Shown: in pieces, positions 42,261-51,102 of the stretch | Numbering within the stretch: position 1 is the stretch's first letter | How the letters are laid out: every line of letters begins with the position of its first letter | Source: Oscillospiraceae bacterium | Lineage (GTDB): Bacteria > Bacillota > Clostridia > Oscillospirales > Oscillospiraceae | Direction of reading: 5' to 3' | DNA: 64,000 nt | NCBI GenBank assembly: GCA_017398725.1 | Contig: JAFQFA010000012.1 | Span: forward strand, 1 to 64,000 | The notes under the pieces: generated by a model | The model's input: only the letters and a program-made list of their open reading frames with translations | The model's database searches: none | What the model was told of the DNA's origin: nothing | Program-made: the position numbers and the translations under genes

Positions 42261-43646
42261 TTAAGCTTCGTAAATTGCCTTGCAAGCCAGCATGGTCATA
42301 TAGCAGTCCAGCTTGGCGACGATCTCCAAGGGGGCGTGCATACCGATCACCGGCACACCGGCGTCCACGGTCACAATGTTCCGGTTTGCCATATAGGCAG
42401 CCACAGTACCGCCGCCGCCCTGATCCACCTTGCCCATGGTGGCAGTCTGCCACTTAACACCGGCCTTGTCCAAGGTCTGGCGTACATGGCTCAGTGCTTC
42501 CGCGGCAGCATCGCTGGCGCCGCTCTTGCCCCGGGAACCGGTGTACTTGCAGATGGCCACGCCGTAGTTAAGCTGGCTGTTGTTCCGCTTGTCGGAAACC
42601 TCAGGGAAGTTGGGGTCAAAGGCGTTGGTCACATCCGCGCTGAGGCAGAAGGAGTTTTCGTAGCAACGGTTCAGCTGCGCACCGGTACCGTCACACAGAT
42701 CCTGCATAAAGGTATCGAAGGCATAGCTCTTCATACCGGTAACGCCCACAGAGCCGATCTCTTCCTTATCTGCCAAGATGCACACGGCGGTGTGCTTGGG
42801 GGTGCCCAGTGCCAGCAAGGACTCGATCTGTGCATATGCGCACACCCGGTCGTCATGACCGTAAGCGCACAGCAGACTCCGGTCCAGACCCACTTCCCGG
42901 CATTTGCCGGCAGGCACTACGGTCAGCTCGGCGCTGAGGAAATCCTCTTCAATAATGCCATACTTTTCGTTGAGCATCCGCAGCACATTCAGCTTTACAA
43001 GGTCGCTGCCTTCGCCTTCCAGCGGCTCAGTGCCGAGGATCACATTCAGCTGCTCGCCTACAATGCCTTCTGCCAATGTCTTTTTCATCTGGTCGGCAGA
43101 CAGGTGGATCAGTAGATCAGATACCATGAATACAGGCTCGTCGTCCCGTTCGCCCAAGGTCACGGTGACCCGGGTGCCGTCCTTGCGGCAGACAACGCCG
43201 TGGATAGCCATGGGGGTCATGGTCCACTGATACTTCTTGATGCCACCGTAGTAGTGGGTCTTGAAATAAGCAAAACCGCTGTCCTCATACATGGGGTTGG
43301 GCTTCAGGTCCATCCGGGGGGAGTCCACATGGGCGGCGCAGATATTGACGCCTTCGTTCAGGCTTTCGCTGCCGATCACAGCAAGCAGAATGCTCTTATC
43401 CCGGTTGTTCCGGTAGACCTTGTCACCGGGCTGCAGCTTCATGCCGGGCAGCAGCGCCTTGAAGCCGTTCTTTTCAGCGACTTCCATCGTCCAAGCGGTG
43501 GCTTCCCGCTCGGTCTTGCAGGCATCCATGAATGCGCTGTAGCGTTTGCAGTAGCCTTCCATTTCTTCTCTTTGCTGGGCAGTCAGGCCAACATAGCCGT
43601 TCTTGGCATCCAGCATCAGTTGCTTGCGCAGTTCTTCGGTAGTCAT
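42261..43646 (-). CDS. M18-family metallo-aminopeptidase
   Basis: A 461-residue aspartyl-aminopeptidase-type enzyme. Metal and catalytic motifs: AAHVDSPRMDLKP (His/Asp), DKEEIGSVGVTGM (catalytic Glu) and an ELNVILGTEPL-type lid segment. It removes N-terminal residues from peptides in the cytosol, often acidic ones. Length is normal. It has its own promoter candidate overlapping the 3' end of coaE. Confidence 0.92.
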   Translation of the reverse strand: MTTEELRKQLMLDAKNGYVGLTAQQREEMEGYCKRYSAFMDACKTEREATAWTMEVAEKNGFKALLPGMKLQPGDKVYRNNRDKSILLAVIGSESLNEGVNICAAHVDSPRMDLKPNPMYEDSGFAYFKTHYYGGIKKYQWTMTPMAIHGVVCRKDGTRVTVTLGERDDEPVFMVSDLLIHLSADQMKKTLAEGIVGEQLNVILGTEPLEGEGSDLVKLNVLRMLNEKYGIIEEDFLSAELTVVPAGKCREVGLDRSLLCAYGHDDRVCAYAQIESLLALGTPKHTAVCILADKEEIGSVGVTGMKSYAFDTFMQDLCDGTGAQLNRCYENSFCLSADVTNAFDPNFPEVSDKRNNSQLNYGVAICKYTGSRGKSGASDAAAEALSHVRQTLDKAGVKWQTATMGKVDQGGGGTVAAYMANRNIVTVDAGVPVIGMHAPLEIVAKLDCYMTMLACKAIYEA

Positions 43647-43682
43647 ATTTAAAACTCCTTTACGGTTCGAATTTTCTATTAC

Positions 43683-43712
43683 ATTATACCCCAGCTCTAT
43701 CTAAAAACGCAA
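43683..43712 (-). promoter_or_regulatory. Candidate promoter of the M18 peptidase gene
   Basis: Minus strand TTGCGT, 18 bases, TATAAT; overlaps the last codons of coaE, so the peptidase may be transcribed independently. Confidence 0.6.
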
Positions 43713-44256
43713 GGCATTTTTCGCGGAATGCTTCCTGTGTACCGTCATTTTGCAGTGTGCAGCTGCATCGGGCGGCAAAATCAGCGCCGGAGGGCTGGGC
43801 ATCGATCCGGGCAGCGGCATATTCCCGGCTGATACCGTCTCTAACCATGAGCCGTTGGATTCGCGCCTCCCGTGGGGCATCTACTGCCACAGTTAGTTTA
43901 CATAACTTATCTAAGCCGCTTTCGAACAGCCCGATGGCGTCGATGGCAGCCAGTTGGGGTGCTGGGGTCAATCGCCGCAGCACTTCCGCTTTTACGGCGC
44001 TGTGAGTAATTCGGTTCAGGTCAGCCAAAGCGCCTTTGTCGGCAAAGACAATGGCACCCAGCTTTTTGCGCTGCAAAATCCCCTGTTCCACTGTGCCGGG
44101 GAATCGGGCATCGATGGCGGCAAGCAGATCCTTGTCGGCTTTTAACAGCGCATGGTAAACAGCGTCGCAATCCACGATCACGCCGCCCTTTTCCCGGATG
44201 ATCTCCAGAAGGGTGGTTTTTCCGCAGCCGGTGCCGCCGGTGATTCCAATAATCAT
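43684..44256 (-). CDS. coaE: Dephospho-CoA kinase
   Basis: A 190-residue P-loop kinase: GITGGTGCGKTTLL at the N-terminus, DCDAVYHALL and RITHSAVKAEVLRRL. It adds the 3' phosphate in the last step of coenzyme A synthesis. Its start overlaps the stop of the Sua5-family gene by 4 bases (ATGA), so both are coupled. Confidence 0.92.
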   Translation of the reverse strand: MIIGITGGTGCGKTTLLEIIREKGGVIVDCDAVYHALLKADKDLLAAIDARFPGTVEQGILQRKKLGAIVFADKGALADLNRITHSAVKAEVLRRLTPAPQLAAIDAIGLFESGLDKLCKLTVAVDAPREARIQRLMVRDGISREYAAARIDAQPSGADFAARCSCTLQNDGTQEAFREKCLAFLDRAGV

Positions 44257-45287
44257 AGGATATCCTCCGGATCAATGACTTGAAAGGCGGCGGCCTTTTT
44301 TAGCCGGTTTTGGATGGCGTAGGCAATGCCATCGCCCTCGGGGCAGCGGGCATATACCTTATGCACCGCCGGGTCATCCAGTTCCCGCAAGGCGGCAAAC
44401 AGACCGGCGGACAGGGAATTCAGGTCTGCTGCTTTGCCGTAGGATAAGGGGGCAAGGCCTTCAAACAGGGAAAGCTCTTCTTCAAAGCATAGCACCCGGT
44501 CGCCGGGCTTATAAAGCGTTCGGATGCATTCGGCGGCTTTCCGGGATGTGCCGGACACGATTACCACCTGACAGGCAGGGGCGTAATGCCGATACTTCAT
44601 ACCCGGCGCCTTTACCACTGCGTCTTTGTCGATTTGGGCGGTAACGGCTTTATCTACCACTAAATCCCCCAAAACCGCTATGAGCTGTTGGGGGGTGATC
44701 CCGCCGGGACGCAGCAGACGGGGGCGTTTTTCCGTCAGGTCCACAATGGTGGATTCCACGCCTACCCGGCAAGGACCGCCGTCTACGATCATAGGGATCT
44801 TGCCGGCGTGGTCATGATATACATGCCCGGCGGTGGTAGTGGAGGGCTTTCCGGATAGATTGGCAGAGGGGGCAGCCAAAGGAACGCCGGCAAGACGGAT
44901 GATTTCCCGGGTTACCGGACTGTCGGGGCAGCGGACTGCCACGGTGGACAGTCCTGCGGTGGTTTCCTGCGGGACGCAGGATTTTGCCGGCAGCACCATG
45001 GTTAAGGGACCGGGCCAAAAACGTTCAGCCAGCCGATAAGCGCTTTCCGGCACATCATGGCAAAGATCGTCGATCTGGCTTGCATCTGCGATGTGCAAAA
45101 TCAGAGGGTTATCGTTGGGACGGCCTTTTGCAATAAAAATCTTTGAAACGGCCTCCGGATCCAGACCGTTGGCGCCGAGACCGTATACGGTTTCGGTAGG
45201 AATCGCCACCAGACCGCCTTCACGGATAATCTTGGCAGCGGCTTCGGCACAGCCCGGCTCTTGGGCATTCATCAACAGGGTTTCCAA
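44253..45287 (-). CDS. ywlC: L-threonylcarbamoyladenylate synthase (Sua5 type)
   Basis: A 344-residue protein with the YrdC domain (about 10-200: GLVAIPTETVYGLGANG, KGRPNDNPLILHI, APSANLSGKPS) and a C-terminal Sua5 domain (about 215-340). It makes threonylcarbamoyl-AMP from threonine, bicarbonate and ATP for t6A37 of ANN-reading tRNAs. It has AAGGAGG before the ATG and is coupled to coaE; a terminator separates it from upstream tpiA. Confidence 0.94.
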   Translation of the reverse strand: METLLMNAQEPGCAEAAAKIIREGGLVAIPTETVYGLGANGLDPEAVSKIFIAKGRPNDNPLILHIADASQIDDLCHDVPESAYRLAERFWPGPLTMVLPAKSCVPQETTAGLSTVAVRCPDSPVTREIIRLAGVPLAAPSANLSGKPSTTTAGHVYHDHAGKIPMIVDGGPCRVGVESTIVDLTEKRPRLLRPGGITPQQLIAVLGDLVVDKAVTAQIDKDAVVKAPGMKYRHYAPACQVVIVSGTSRKAAECIRTLYKPGDRVLCFEEELSLFEGLAPLSYGKAADLNSLSAGLFAALRELDDPAVHKVYARCPEGDGIAYAIQNRLKKAAAFQVIDPEDIL

Positions 45288-45312
45288 AGTAACCCTCCTT
45301 TCCTTAGGTTAA

Positions 45313-45342
45313 AAAAGGGAGCAGCCGGGGCTGCTCCCTTTC
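45313..45342 (-). terminator. Terminator of tpiA
   Basis: AAAGGGAGCAGCC-GG-GGCTGCTCCCTTT; on the minus strand it is followed by a T run. It divides the glycolytic genes from the Sua5-coaE unit. Confidence 0.88.
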
Positions 45343-45345
45343 AAA

Positions 45346-46122
45346 TTACACAGTGGGCTGATTGGCAGCTTCGATGATCTGCACGAACTTCTCGGGAACC
45401 AGAGAAGCACCGCCGATCAGACCGCCGTCGATATCGGGCTGAGCCAGCAGCTCGTAGGCGTTCTTCTCGTTCATAGAGCCGCCGTAGAGGATGGAGATGG
45501 CCCGGGCGTTCTTGGAGGAGTACAGCTTGCGCACCACGGTACGGATGGACTCGCAAACCTCTTCAGCCTGCTCGGGGGTAGCGGTTTTGCCGGTGCCGAT
45601 GGCCCAGATGGGTTCGTAGGCAATGACCACCTTGCGGATCTTGTCTTCAGAAACACCCTGCAGACCCAGCTTGATCTGCATAGCGATGTGCTCGGCAGTG
45701 ATGCCGGCTTCCCGCTGCTCCAGAGTCTCGCCACAGCACATGATAGGCACAAGACCTACTTCCAGCGCGGCCAGAACCTTGGCGTTGACATCGGCGTCGG
45801 TCTCACCCATAGCACGGCGCTCGGAGTGGCCGATGATAACATACTTACAGCCGGCATCTACCAGCATGTTGGCAGCGATCTCGCCGGTGTATGCACCGGA
45901 AGCATTGGCATTCACGTTCTCAGCGCCGATGCCTACCCGGGTCTCACGCATAGCCCGCACAGCAGCGGGGATGCAAACGGCGGGTACGCACAGGGCGATA
46001 TCACACCAGCGGCCCTTGGGCATAATGGCCTTAAACTGGGTCATAAATTCTTTGGTTTCACTGGGAGTCTTGTTCATCTTCCAGTTGCCGGCAATGACGG
46101 TCTTACGATACTTTCTGTTCAT
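45346..46122 (-). CDS. tpiA: Triose-phosphate isomerase
   Basis: A 258-residue TIM-barrel enzyme interconverting glyceraldehyde-3-phosphate and dihydroxyacetone phosphate. Catalytic residues are in NWKMNKT (Lys), IGHSERR (His) and AYEPIWAIGTGKTA (Glu, flexible loop 6); GGSMNEKNAYELL binds phosphate. Downstream of pgk with a 149-base gap that holds a GC-rich hairpin. Confidence 0.97.
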   Translation of the reverse strand: MNRKYRKTVIAGNWKMNKTPSETKEFMTQFKAIMPKGRWCDIALCVPAVCIPAAVRAMRETRVGIGAENVNANASGAYTGEIAANMLVDAGCKYVIIGHSERRAMGETDADVNAKVLAALEVGLVPIMCCGETLEQREAGITAEHIAMQIKLGLQGVSEDKIRKVVIAYEPIWAIGTGKTATPEQAEEVCESIRTVVRKLYSSKNARAISILYGGSMNEKNAYELLAQPDIDGGLIGGASLVPEKFVQIIEAANQPTV

Positions 46123-46212
46123 TTTTCCCTCTCCTTAACTTTTGGGCGCATCTCAAAACTGTTTTTGGGAAAGTCTTAAGGGTGCCAAAATGCTTTTTCT
46201 TGTTTTATGTTG

Positions 46213-46237
46213 TGCCGGGGCATACTGCCCCGGCGGT
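46213..46237. other. GC-rich hairpin between pgk and tpiA
   Basis: GCCGGGGCA-TAC-TGCCCCGGC: a perfect 9-bp stem without a T run on either strand. It could stabilise or separate the pgk and tpiA messages rather than terminate (inference). Confidence 0.55.
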
Positions 46238-46271
46238 TGAAGATATGTTTGAAGATATGGTGAAGATTGGA

Positions 46272-47471
46272 TTATTTATCCTGCAGGCAGGCGATGCCGG
46301 GCAGCTCAAGGCCTTCCAAGAACTCCAAAGATGCACCGCCGCCGGTGGAAATGTGGGTGATGGCATTGGCAAAGCCCAGCTGTTCGCAGGCTGCAGCAGA
46401 ATCGCCACCGCCGACGATGGTCACAGCGTCGCTGTCAGCCAGTGCCTGTGCCACGGCAATGGTGCCCTTGGCGAGGGTGGGGTTTTCGAACACGCCCATG
46501 GGGCCGTTCCATACCACAGTCTTGGCGGCCTTAGCAGCAGCAGCGAAAGCGGCGCATGCCTTGGGGCCAATGTCCAGACCCATCTGGTCAGCGGGGATCG
46601 CGGTGCAATCCACATAATCCACGGAGATCTCTCCGTCAATGGGGTCGGGGAAAGCAGGAGCAATTGCGGTGTCGGCAGGCAGCAGCAGCTTTACGCCCTT
46701 TGCCTCAGCCTTAGCCAGCATTTCCTTGCAGTAGTCCAGTTTTTCATTGTCTACCAGAGATTTGCCGACACTGTAGCCCTGTGCGGCAAGGAAGGTGTAA
46801 GCCATACCGCCGCCGATGATCAGGGTGTCTACCTTCTCCAGCAGATTGTTGATCACGTTCAGCTTATCGGAAACCTTGGCACCGCCCAGAATCGCCACAA
46901 AGGGACGTTCGGGGTTAGCCAGAGCCTTGCCCATAATAGAGACTTCCTTCTGCACCAGATAGCCGGAAACGGCGGGCAGATAGTCAGCTACGCCTGCGGT
47001 GGAGGAGTGGGCACGGTGGGCAGTACCGAAAGCATCGTTTACAAAGATATCGGCCAGATCAGCCAGAGCCTTGCTCAGCTCGGGGTCATTCTTGGTCTCA
47101 CCTTTGATGTAGCGGGTGTTTTCCAGCAGCATCACATCGCCGTCGCGCAGAGCAGCGGCCTTTGCCTTGGAGTCTTCCCCTGCCACGTCGGTAGCCATAA
47201 CGACTTCCTTGCCCAGCAGCTCAGAGATCCGCTTGGCAACCACCTGCAGGCTCAGCTCGGGCTTCCATTCACCCTTGGGCTTGCCCATGTGAGAGCACAG
47301 GATCACCTTGGCACCCTTGTTCACAAGGTACTCAATGGTGGGCATGGCAGCCACGATCCGCTTGTCGGAAGTGATCTTGCCGTCCTTGGTGGGAACGTTG
47401 AAGTCGCAGCGGCACAGCACCCGCTTGCCGGCTACTTCAATGTCTTCAATAGACTTCTTGTTGTAGTTCAT
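46272..47471 (-). CDS. pgk: Phosphoglycerate kinase
   Basis: A 399-residue kinase of lower glycolysis. [12 protein letters not shown] (substrate-binding), [20 protein letters not shown] and the C-terminal [13 protein letters not shown] and [13 protein letters not shown] are all family hallmarks. It makes ATP from 1,3-bisphosphoglycerate. AGGAGG lies upstream, and trmL is 29 bases further upstream on the same strand. Strong codon bias. Confidence 0.97.
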   Translation of the reverse strand: MNYNKKSIEDIEVAGKRVLCRCDFNVPTKDGKITSDKRIVAAMPTIEYLVNKGAKVILCSHMGKPKGEWKPELSLQVVAKRISELLGKEVVMATDVAGEDSKAKAAALRDGDVMLLENTRYIKGETKNDPELSKALADLADIFVNDAFGTAHRAHSSTAGVADYLPAVSGYLVQKEVSIMGKALANPERPFVAILGGAKVSDKLNVINNLLEKVDTLIIGGGMAYTFLAAQGYSVGKSLVDNEKLDYCKEMLAKAEAKGVKLLLPADTAIAPAFPDPIDGEISVDYVDCTAIPADQMGLDIGPKACAAFAAAAKAAKTVVWNGPMGVFENPTLAKGTIAVAQALADSDAVTIVGGGDSAAACEQLGFANAITHISTGGGASLEFLEGLELPGIACLQDK

Positions 47472-47500
47472 GTTTCATTTTCCTCCCAATCAAAAAGGCA

Positions 47501-47983
47501 TTAGCCTTTCATTTTTCCGTAGTCGGTCAAGCCGGGGAAATCCAGCTGCCGCAGCGCCTCATACACCGTGATCGCAACGGAGTTGCTCAGGTTCAGGCTC
47601 CGGGCCTCTTGGCGCATAGGCAGGCGGATGCAGCATTGCCGATGCGCTTCCAGAAAATCCTCAGGCAGACCTTTGGTTTCTTTGCCGAAGAACAGGTAGC
47701 AATCCTCCTCGAAGCGGGCCTCGGTATAGCACCGGGGTGCCTTCGTGGATAAGCACCACATTTGTTTCACGTCGTTTTTTTGGAAAAAGTCGTGAAGATT
47801 CTCATAGTCCCGCACTTCCACCAGATTCCAGTAATCCAGCCCCGCCCGTTTGACGGCCTTTTCGGAAATGTCAAAGCCTAAGGGACGGATCAGATGAAGC
47901 CTTGCACCGGTGGCGGCACAGGTGCGGGCGATGTTGCCGCAGTTTTGCGGGATTTCCGGCTCTACCAAAACGATATTCAGCAT
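47501..47983 (-). CDS. trmL: tRNA (cytidine/uridine-34 2'-O)-methyltransferase
   Basis: A 160-residue SPOUT methyltransferase with a knotted SAM site: NCGNIARTCAATGARLHLIRPLGF at the N-terminus, LFFGKETKGLPEDFL, and the C-terminal RSLNLSNSVAITVYEALRQ. It methylates the wobble ribose of leucine tRNAs (family knowledge); a tRNA-Leu(CAA) of the type it acts on is in this window at 25471. Confidence 0.93.
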   Translation of the reverse strand: MLNIVLVEPEIPQNCGNIARTCAATGARLHLIRPLGFDISEKAVKRAGLDYWNLVEVRDYENLHDFFQKNDVKQMWCLSTKAPRCYTEARFEEDCYLFFGKETKGLPEDFLEAHRQCCIRLPMRQEARSLNLSNSVAITVYEALRQLDFPGLTDYGKMKG

Positions 47984-48169
47984 ATGTAAGAACCTCCCGA
48001 CAGCATTCAGCGAACATCCATCATATTGTAGTGCAAAACACCGCCGAAATCAATGATAAAATGGGAAAAAATTTTCTTTTTTATAGTTTTCACAGAAAAA
48101 ATGAAAGACCATAGTTGCTTTTGTGGATTTTTTTGCGAAAATGTCAATTTGTTACTGCTGTTGGAGCGG

Positions 48170-48195
48170 AAAAACCCGGCGCAGCTTGCGCCGGG
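48170..48195 (-). terminator. Terminator of the cysteine-cluster protein gene
   Basis: CCCGGCGCA-AG-CTGCGCCGGG-type stem (21 bases), followed on the minus strand by TTTTTCC. The rest of 47984-48169 is AT-rich and shows no gene. Confidence 0.82.
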
Positions 48196-48201
48196 CGTAC
48201 A

Positions 48202-48555
48202 TTATTGTATTCCCTGTTTGTCCAAAAGTTCCACAACTGTCTGTCCCCGGGCAGTGAGAGCCACCGTGCCGTGGACCGGGAAATCCTGATAGGCGGCCAT
48301 GTCAAAGCCCTTTAGGGGCTTGGTGTAATCTAAATCGATCAGCCCTTTTTTCTCCAGTACTTGCAGGATCAGACTGTAATCCTGCCGGGAGTAAAGATTG
48401 TCCTCCAAATATACCGGCGTCATATCATCGGCTTTCCGGGCAACCGGCAAAAAGGGAATCTGGGCCAGCATGCCCAGCATATCCAGTTCTCCTTGGGTCA
48501 GCTCCAATGCTTTCGAGCAACCGCTGCAATTTCCGCAATTTCCGTTGCAGGTCAT
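48202..48555 (-). CDS. Small winged-helix-like protein with N-terminal cysteine cluster
   Basis: A 117-residue protein not assigned to a family. The N-terminus has CNGNCGNCSGC (C-x3-C-x2-C-x2-C, residues 3-13), suited to bind an Fe-S cluster or zinc. The rest (LTQGELDMLGMLAQI, YSLILQVLEKKGLIDLDYTKPL, GTVALTARGQTVVELL) reads like a winged helix. Divergent from thioredoxin with only 69 bases between, so a redox-responsive regulator is an attractive but untested idea. Confidence 0.7.
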   Translation of the reverse strand: MTCNGNCGNCSGCSKALELTQGELDMLGMLAQIPFLPVARKADDMTPVYLEDNLYSRQDYSLILQVLEKKGLIDLDYTKPLKGFDMAAYQDFPVHGTVALTARGQTVVELLDKQGIQ

Positions 48556-48564
48556 GATATCACC

Positions 48565-48593
48565 TTGCCTTTTTCCTGTTCGTAGGTTATAAT
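48565..48593 (+). promoter_or_regulatory. Promoter of trxA
   Basis: TTGCCT, 17 bases, TATAAT in the 69-base gap between the divergent small protein and trxA. Confidence 0.8.
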
Positions 48594-48624
48594 CATTATA
48601 TCATACCGCAAAGGAGCATACAAT

Positions 48625-48936
48625 ATGTCTATTGTGAAAATAACGGCAGAAAATTTTGAAGAAAAAGTAATGCAGGCGCAGGGGAAAGTGCTTCTGGATT
48701 TTTGGGCCACATGGTGCGGCCCCTGTCAGATGATCGCTCCCATTGTAGAAGAAATCGCGGAGGAAAATGAAGATCTTCTGGTGGGCAAGGTGGATGTGGA
48801 TACCGATCCCCAGCTGGCGGTAAAATTCGGCATCGGCAGTATTCCCACGTTGATGGTGTTCGAAAACGGTCAGGTGACTGGCACGCTTCTCGGCTACCGC
48901 CCCAAGGCAGACATCATCAAGCATTTAGGCCTGTAA
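48625..48936 (+). CDS. trxA: Thioredoxin
   Basis: A 103-residue thioredoxin with the active site ATWCGPCQM (C31/C34 region), the cis-proline in GIGSIPTLMVF and the C-terminal helix. It reduces protein disulfides in the cytosol. No thioredoxin reductase is encoded nearby. Own promoter and terminator. Confidence 0.96.
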   Translation: MSIVKITAENFEEKVMQAQGKVLLDFWATWCGPCQMIAPIVEEIAEENEDLLVGKVDVDTDPQLAVKFGIGSIPTLMVFENGQVTGTLLGYRPKADIIKHLGL

Positions 48937-48941
48937 AATGC

Positions 48942-48969
48942 ACCCCCGGTTGGCAATGCCAACCGGGGG
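48942..48969. terminator. Bidirectional terminator
   Basis: CCCCCGGTTGGC-AAT-GCCAACCGGGGG between convergent trxA and the DUF362 gene. Confidence 0.85.
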
Positions 48970-48976
48970 AGTTGTT

Positions 48977-49840
48977 TTAAATCTCAATCAGCTCGTATTC
49001 TCTGCGGCCGAGGCAGTGGGCAGCGGCGGCTTCAATGGTATGCACGCCGTTGCGGCTTTCGATCCGCTCGATCAGATGGGCTTTGCCCGGATCGTCGCTG
49101 GCGTATACCAGATCCAGACATGCCTGATCGATGGCCACCGGATCCAGACTGATGAGCATGCCGATGTCCTTGATGCAGGGATCTTCCGCCACAGCGCAGC
49201 AGTCGCAGTCTACGCTCATATTCTTCATCACATTGACATATACGATCTCATTTTTAAAGAAGGTGATCACAGAAGAAGCGGCATCGGCCATAGATTCCAG
49301 AAAACGATTGCGTTCTGTTTTCCAGTATTCCTCGGTTTGGCCGGCACCGTGAATGTACTTTTTGCCGTAGGCAGAGGCAAAGCCGATGGAAAGCTGCTTC
49401 AATGCACCGCCGTAGCCGCCCATGGGGTGGCCTTTGAAGTGGGACAGGACCAAGCAGCTGTCGTAGTTCACAATGTCCTTGCCCACAAAGTTCTTTTGAA
49501 TTTGCTTGCCGTTGGGAACGGTCAATTCCATATCCGGACCTTGGGCATCCAGAAGGTCTACGGTAAAGTAGTCCAGCCAGCCGTGGTCTTGGAAGGTCTG
49601 CATGTGCCGCTCGGGAATATCCCGTTTGCCTTTGTAAGCGGTGTTGGTTTCCACCACCGTGCCACCTACATGGTCGATCACCGGCTTCCAAAAGTCCGGA
49701 CGGAGGAAGTTCTGATTTCCCGGCTCACCGGAATGGACTTTTACAGCTACCTTTCCGGGGAGTGTCTTTCCCAGTGCGGTGTACAGCCGCAGCACCGCTT
49801 CCGGGGTAATTTCTCGGGTGAAATATACAGTAGATTTCAT
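48977..49840 (-). CDS. DUF362-domain protein
   Basis: A 287-residue protein matching DUF362: KVAVKVHSGEPGNQNFLRP, SHFKGHPMGGYGGALKQLSIG, and a C-terminal cysteine motif SVDCDCC...DPC with DIGMLISLDPVAIDQACLDLVY. Many relatives carry an added ferredoxin domain; this one has none. Members are thought to bind Fe-S, but the role is unknown. Stands alone. Confidence 0.86.
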   Translation of the reverse strand: MKSTVYFTREITPEAVLRLYTALGKTLPGKVAVKVHSGEPGNQNFLRPDFWKPVIDHVGGTVVETNTAYKGKRDIPERHMQTFQDHGWLDYFTVDLLDAQGPDMELTVPNGKQIQKNFVGKDIVNYDSCLVLSHFKGHPMGGYGGALKQLSIGFASAYGKKYIHGAGQTEEYWKTERNRFLESMADAASSVITFFKNEIVYVNVMKNMSVDCDCCAVAEDPCIKDIGMLISLDPVAIDQACLDLVYASDDPGKAHLIERIESRNGVHTIEAAAAHCLGRREYELIEI

Positions 49841-49960
49841 GTTCTTACCGCCTTTCCTGTTTTTCTTTCAGTATAGCCGAATATCGGCTTTTTGGCAACC
49901 GAAATTTCGATGGATAAGCCCCAGCCCTATGCAATACAGTAGGGTAGGAGGGATGCTTGT

Positions 49961-50440
49961 ATGAAAGTGCAGAAAGTGGATTGGAAAAAACTGGCTGTTT
50001 GTATTGCCCTACCGCTGGCGGTAGGGGGCGTGGCGGCACTGCTTACCGCCGGGGCAATGGATGCTTACCGGATGCTTAATAAGCCTGCCTTTTCACCTCC
50101 CGGCTGGGTGTTTCCGGTGGCGTGGACGGTTTTATATATTTTGATGGGCTGGGCAAGCTACCGGATCCTGACGGCAGATGCATCCAAAGAGAAAAAACGG
50201 GATGCGCTGATTTTATATAGCCTGCAGTTGGCGGCAAATTTCTTTTGGTCACTGCTGTTTTTTCGTTGGGAACTGCGGCTGACTGCCTTTTTCTGGCTGT
50301 TTGGCCTTTGGCTGTTGATCTATGCCACTATTCGGCTGTTTTACCGGGTGGAGGACCTCACGGGGGATCTGTTGCTGCCTTATCTTTTGTGGACGACTTA
50401 TGCGGCATATTTAAATTTGGGGGCGTTTTTACTGAATTAA
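49961..50440 (+). CDS. TspO/MBR-family membrane protein
   Basis: A 159-residue, five-helix protein. Family residues: LNKPAFSPPGWVFPVAWTVLYILMG (loop 1 to helix 2), the NFFWSLLFF segment and the C-terminal LWTTYAAYLNLG. TspO proteins bind tetrapyrroles and steroids and help stress responses. AGGAGGG lies upstream of the ATG. No neighbour links it to a pathway. Confidence 0.93.
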   Translation: MKVQKVDWKKLAVCIALPLAVGGVAALLTAGAMDAYRMLNKPAFSPPGWVFPVAWTVLYILMGWASYRILTADASKEKKRDALILYSLQLAANFFWSLLFFRWELRLTAFFWLFGLWLLIYATIRLFYRVEDLTGDLLLPYLLWTTYAAYLNLGAFLLN

Positions 50441-50510
50441 GCCTTTTCATTTTGGAAAAAATGTGCTATAGTAAATCTACCAAATTATAGAAACCAAGGA
50501 GGACAGACCC

Positions 50511-51050
50511 ATGGCAAATAAATATGCAGGCACCCAGACCGAAAAAAACCTGATGGCCGCCTTTGCAGGCGAGTCCGAGGCAAGGAACAAGTATACCTAC
50601 TTTGCATCCAAGGCAAAGAAGGAAGGCTATGAGCAGATCGCAGCGCTGTTCCTGAAGACCGCGGATAACGAGAAGGAACATGCCAAGCTGTGGTTCAAGG
50701 AGCTGGACGGCATCGGCGATACCGCTCAGAACCTGAAGAGTGCCGCAGAGGGCGAAAACTACGAGTGGACAGATATGTATGCCGGCTTTGCCGAAACCGC
50801 CGAAAAGGAAGGCTTCCCCGAACTGGCTGCCCGTTTCCGTTTGGTGGCGGCTGTAGAGAAGCACCACGAAGAGCGCTACCGCAAGCTGCTGCAGAATGTA
50901 GAGGCAATGGAAGTGTTCCAAAAAGCCGGTGTTACCATTTGGGAGTGCCGCAACTGCGGTCACATCGCTGTGGGAACCAAGGCTCCTGAGCTGTGCCCCA
51001 CCTGCGCCCATCCCCAGAGCTTCTTCGAAGTCAACGCCGAAAACTATTGA
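50511..51050 (+). CDS. rbr: Rubrerythrin
   Basis: A 179-residue peroxide-reducing di-iron protein. Ferritin-like domain with the ligand motifs [21 protein letters not shown] and EKHHEERY, then a C-terminal rubredoxin-type domain CRNCGH...CPTCAH. It detoxifies hydrogen peroxide in anaerobes. GGAGG lies before the ATG, and a terminator follows. Confidence 0.96.
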   Translation: MANKYAGTQTEKNLMAAFAGESEARNKYTYFASKAKKEGYEQIAALFLKTADNEKEHAKLWFKELDGIGDTAQNLKSAAEGENYEWTDMYAGFAETAEKEGFPELAARFRLVAAVEKHHEERYRKLLQNVEAMEVFQKAGVTIWECRNCGHIAVGTKAPELCPTCAHPQSFFEVNAENY

Positions 51051-51062
51051 TCCATGTATAAG

Positions 51063-51099
51063 AAACGCCGCAGTTCGCATTTGAACTGCGGCGTTTTTG
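51063..51099. terminator. Bidirectional terminator
   Basis: AAACGCCGCAGTTC-GCATTT-GAACTGCGGCGTTTTT between convergent rubrerythrin and LysR genes. Confidence 0.93.
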
Positions 51100-51102
51100 C
51101 GC

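Noticed and set aside
46182..47504. A 440-codon plus-strand frame opposite pgk
   Set aside because: Antisense to a conserved glycolytic gene with strong codon bias; no start signal.
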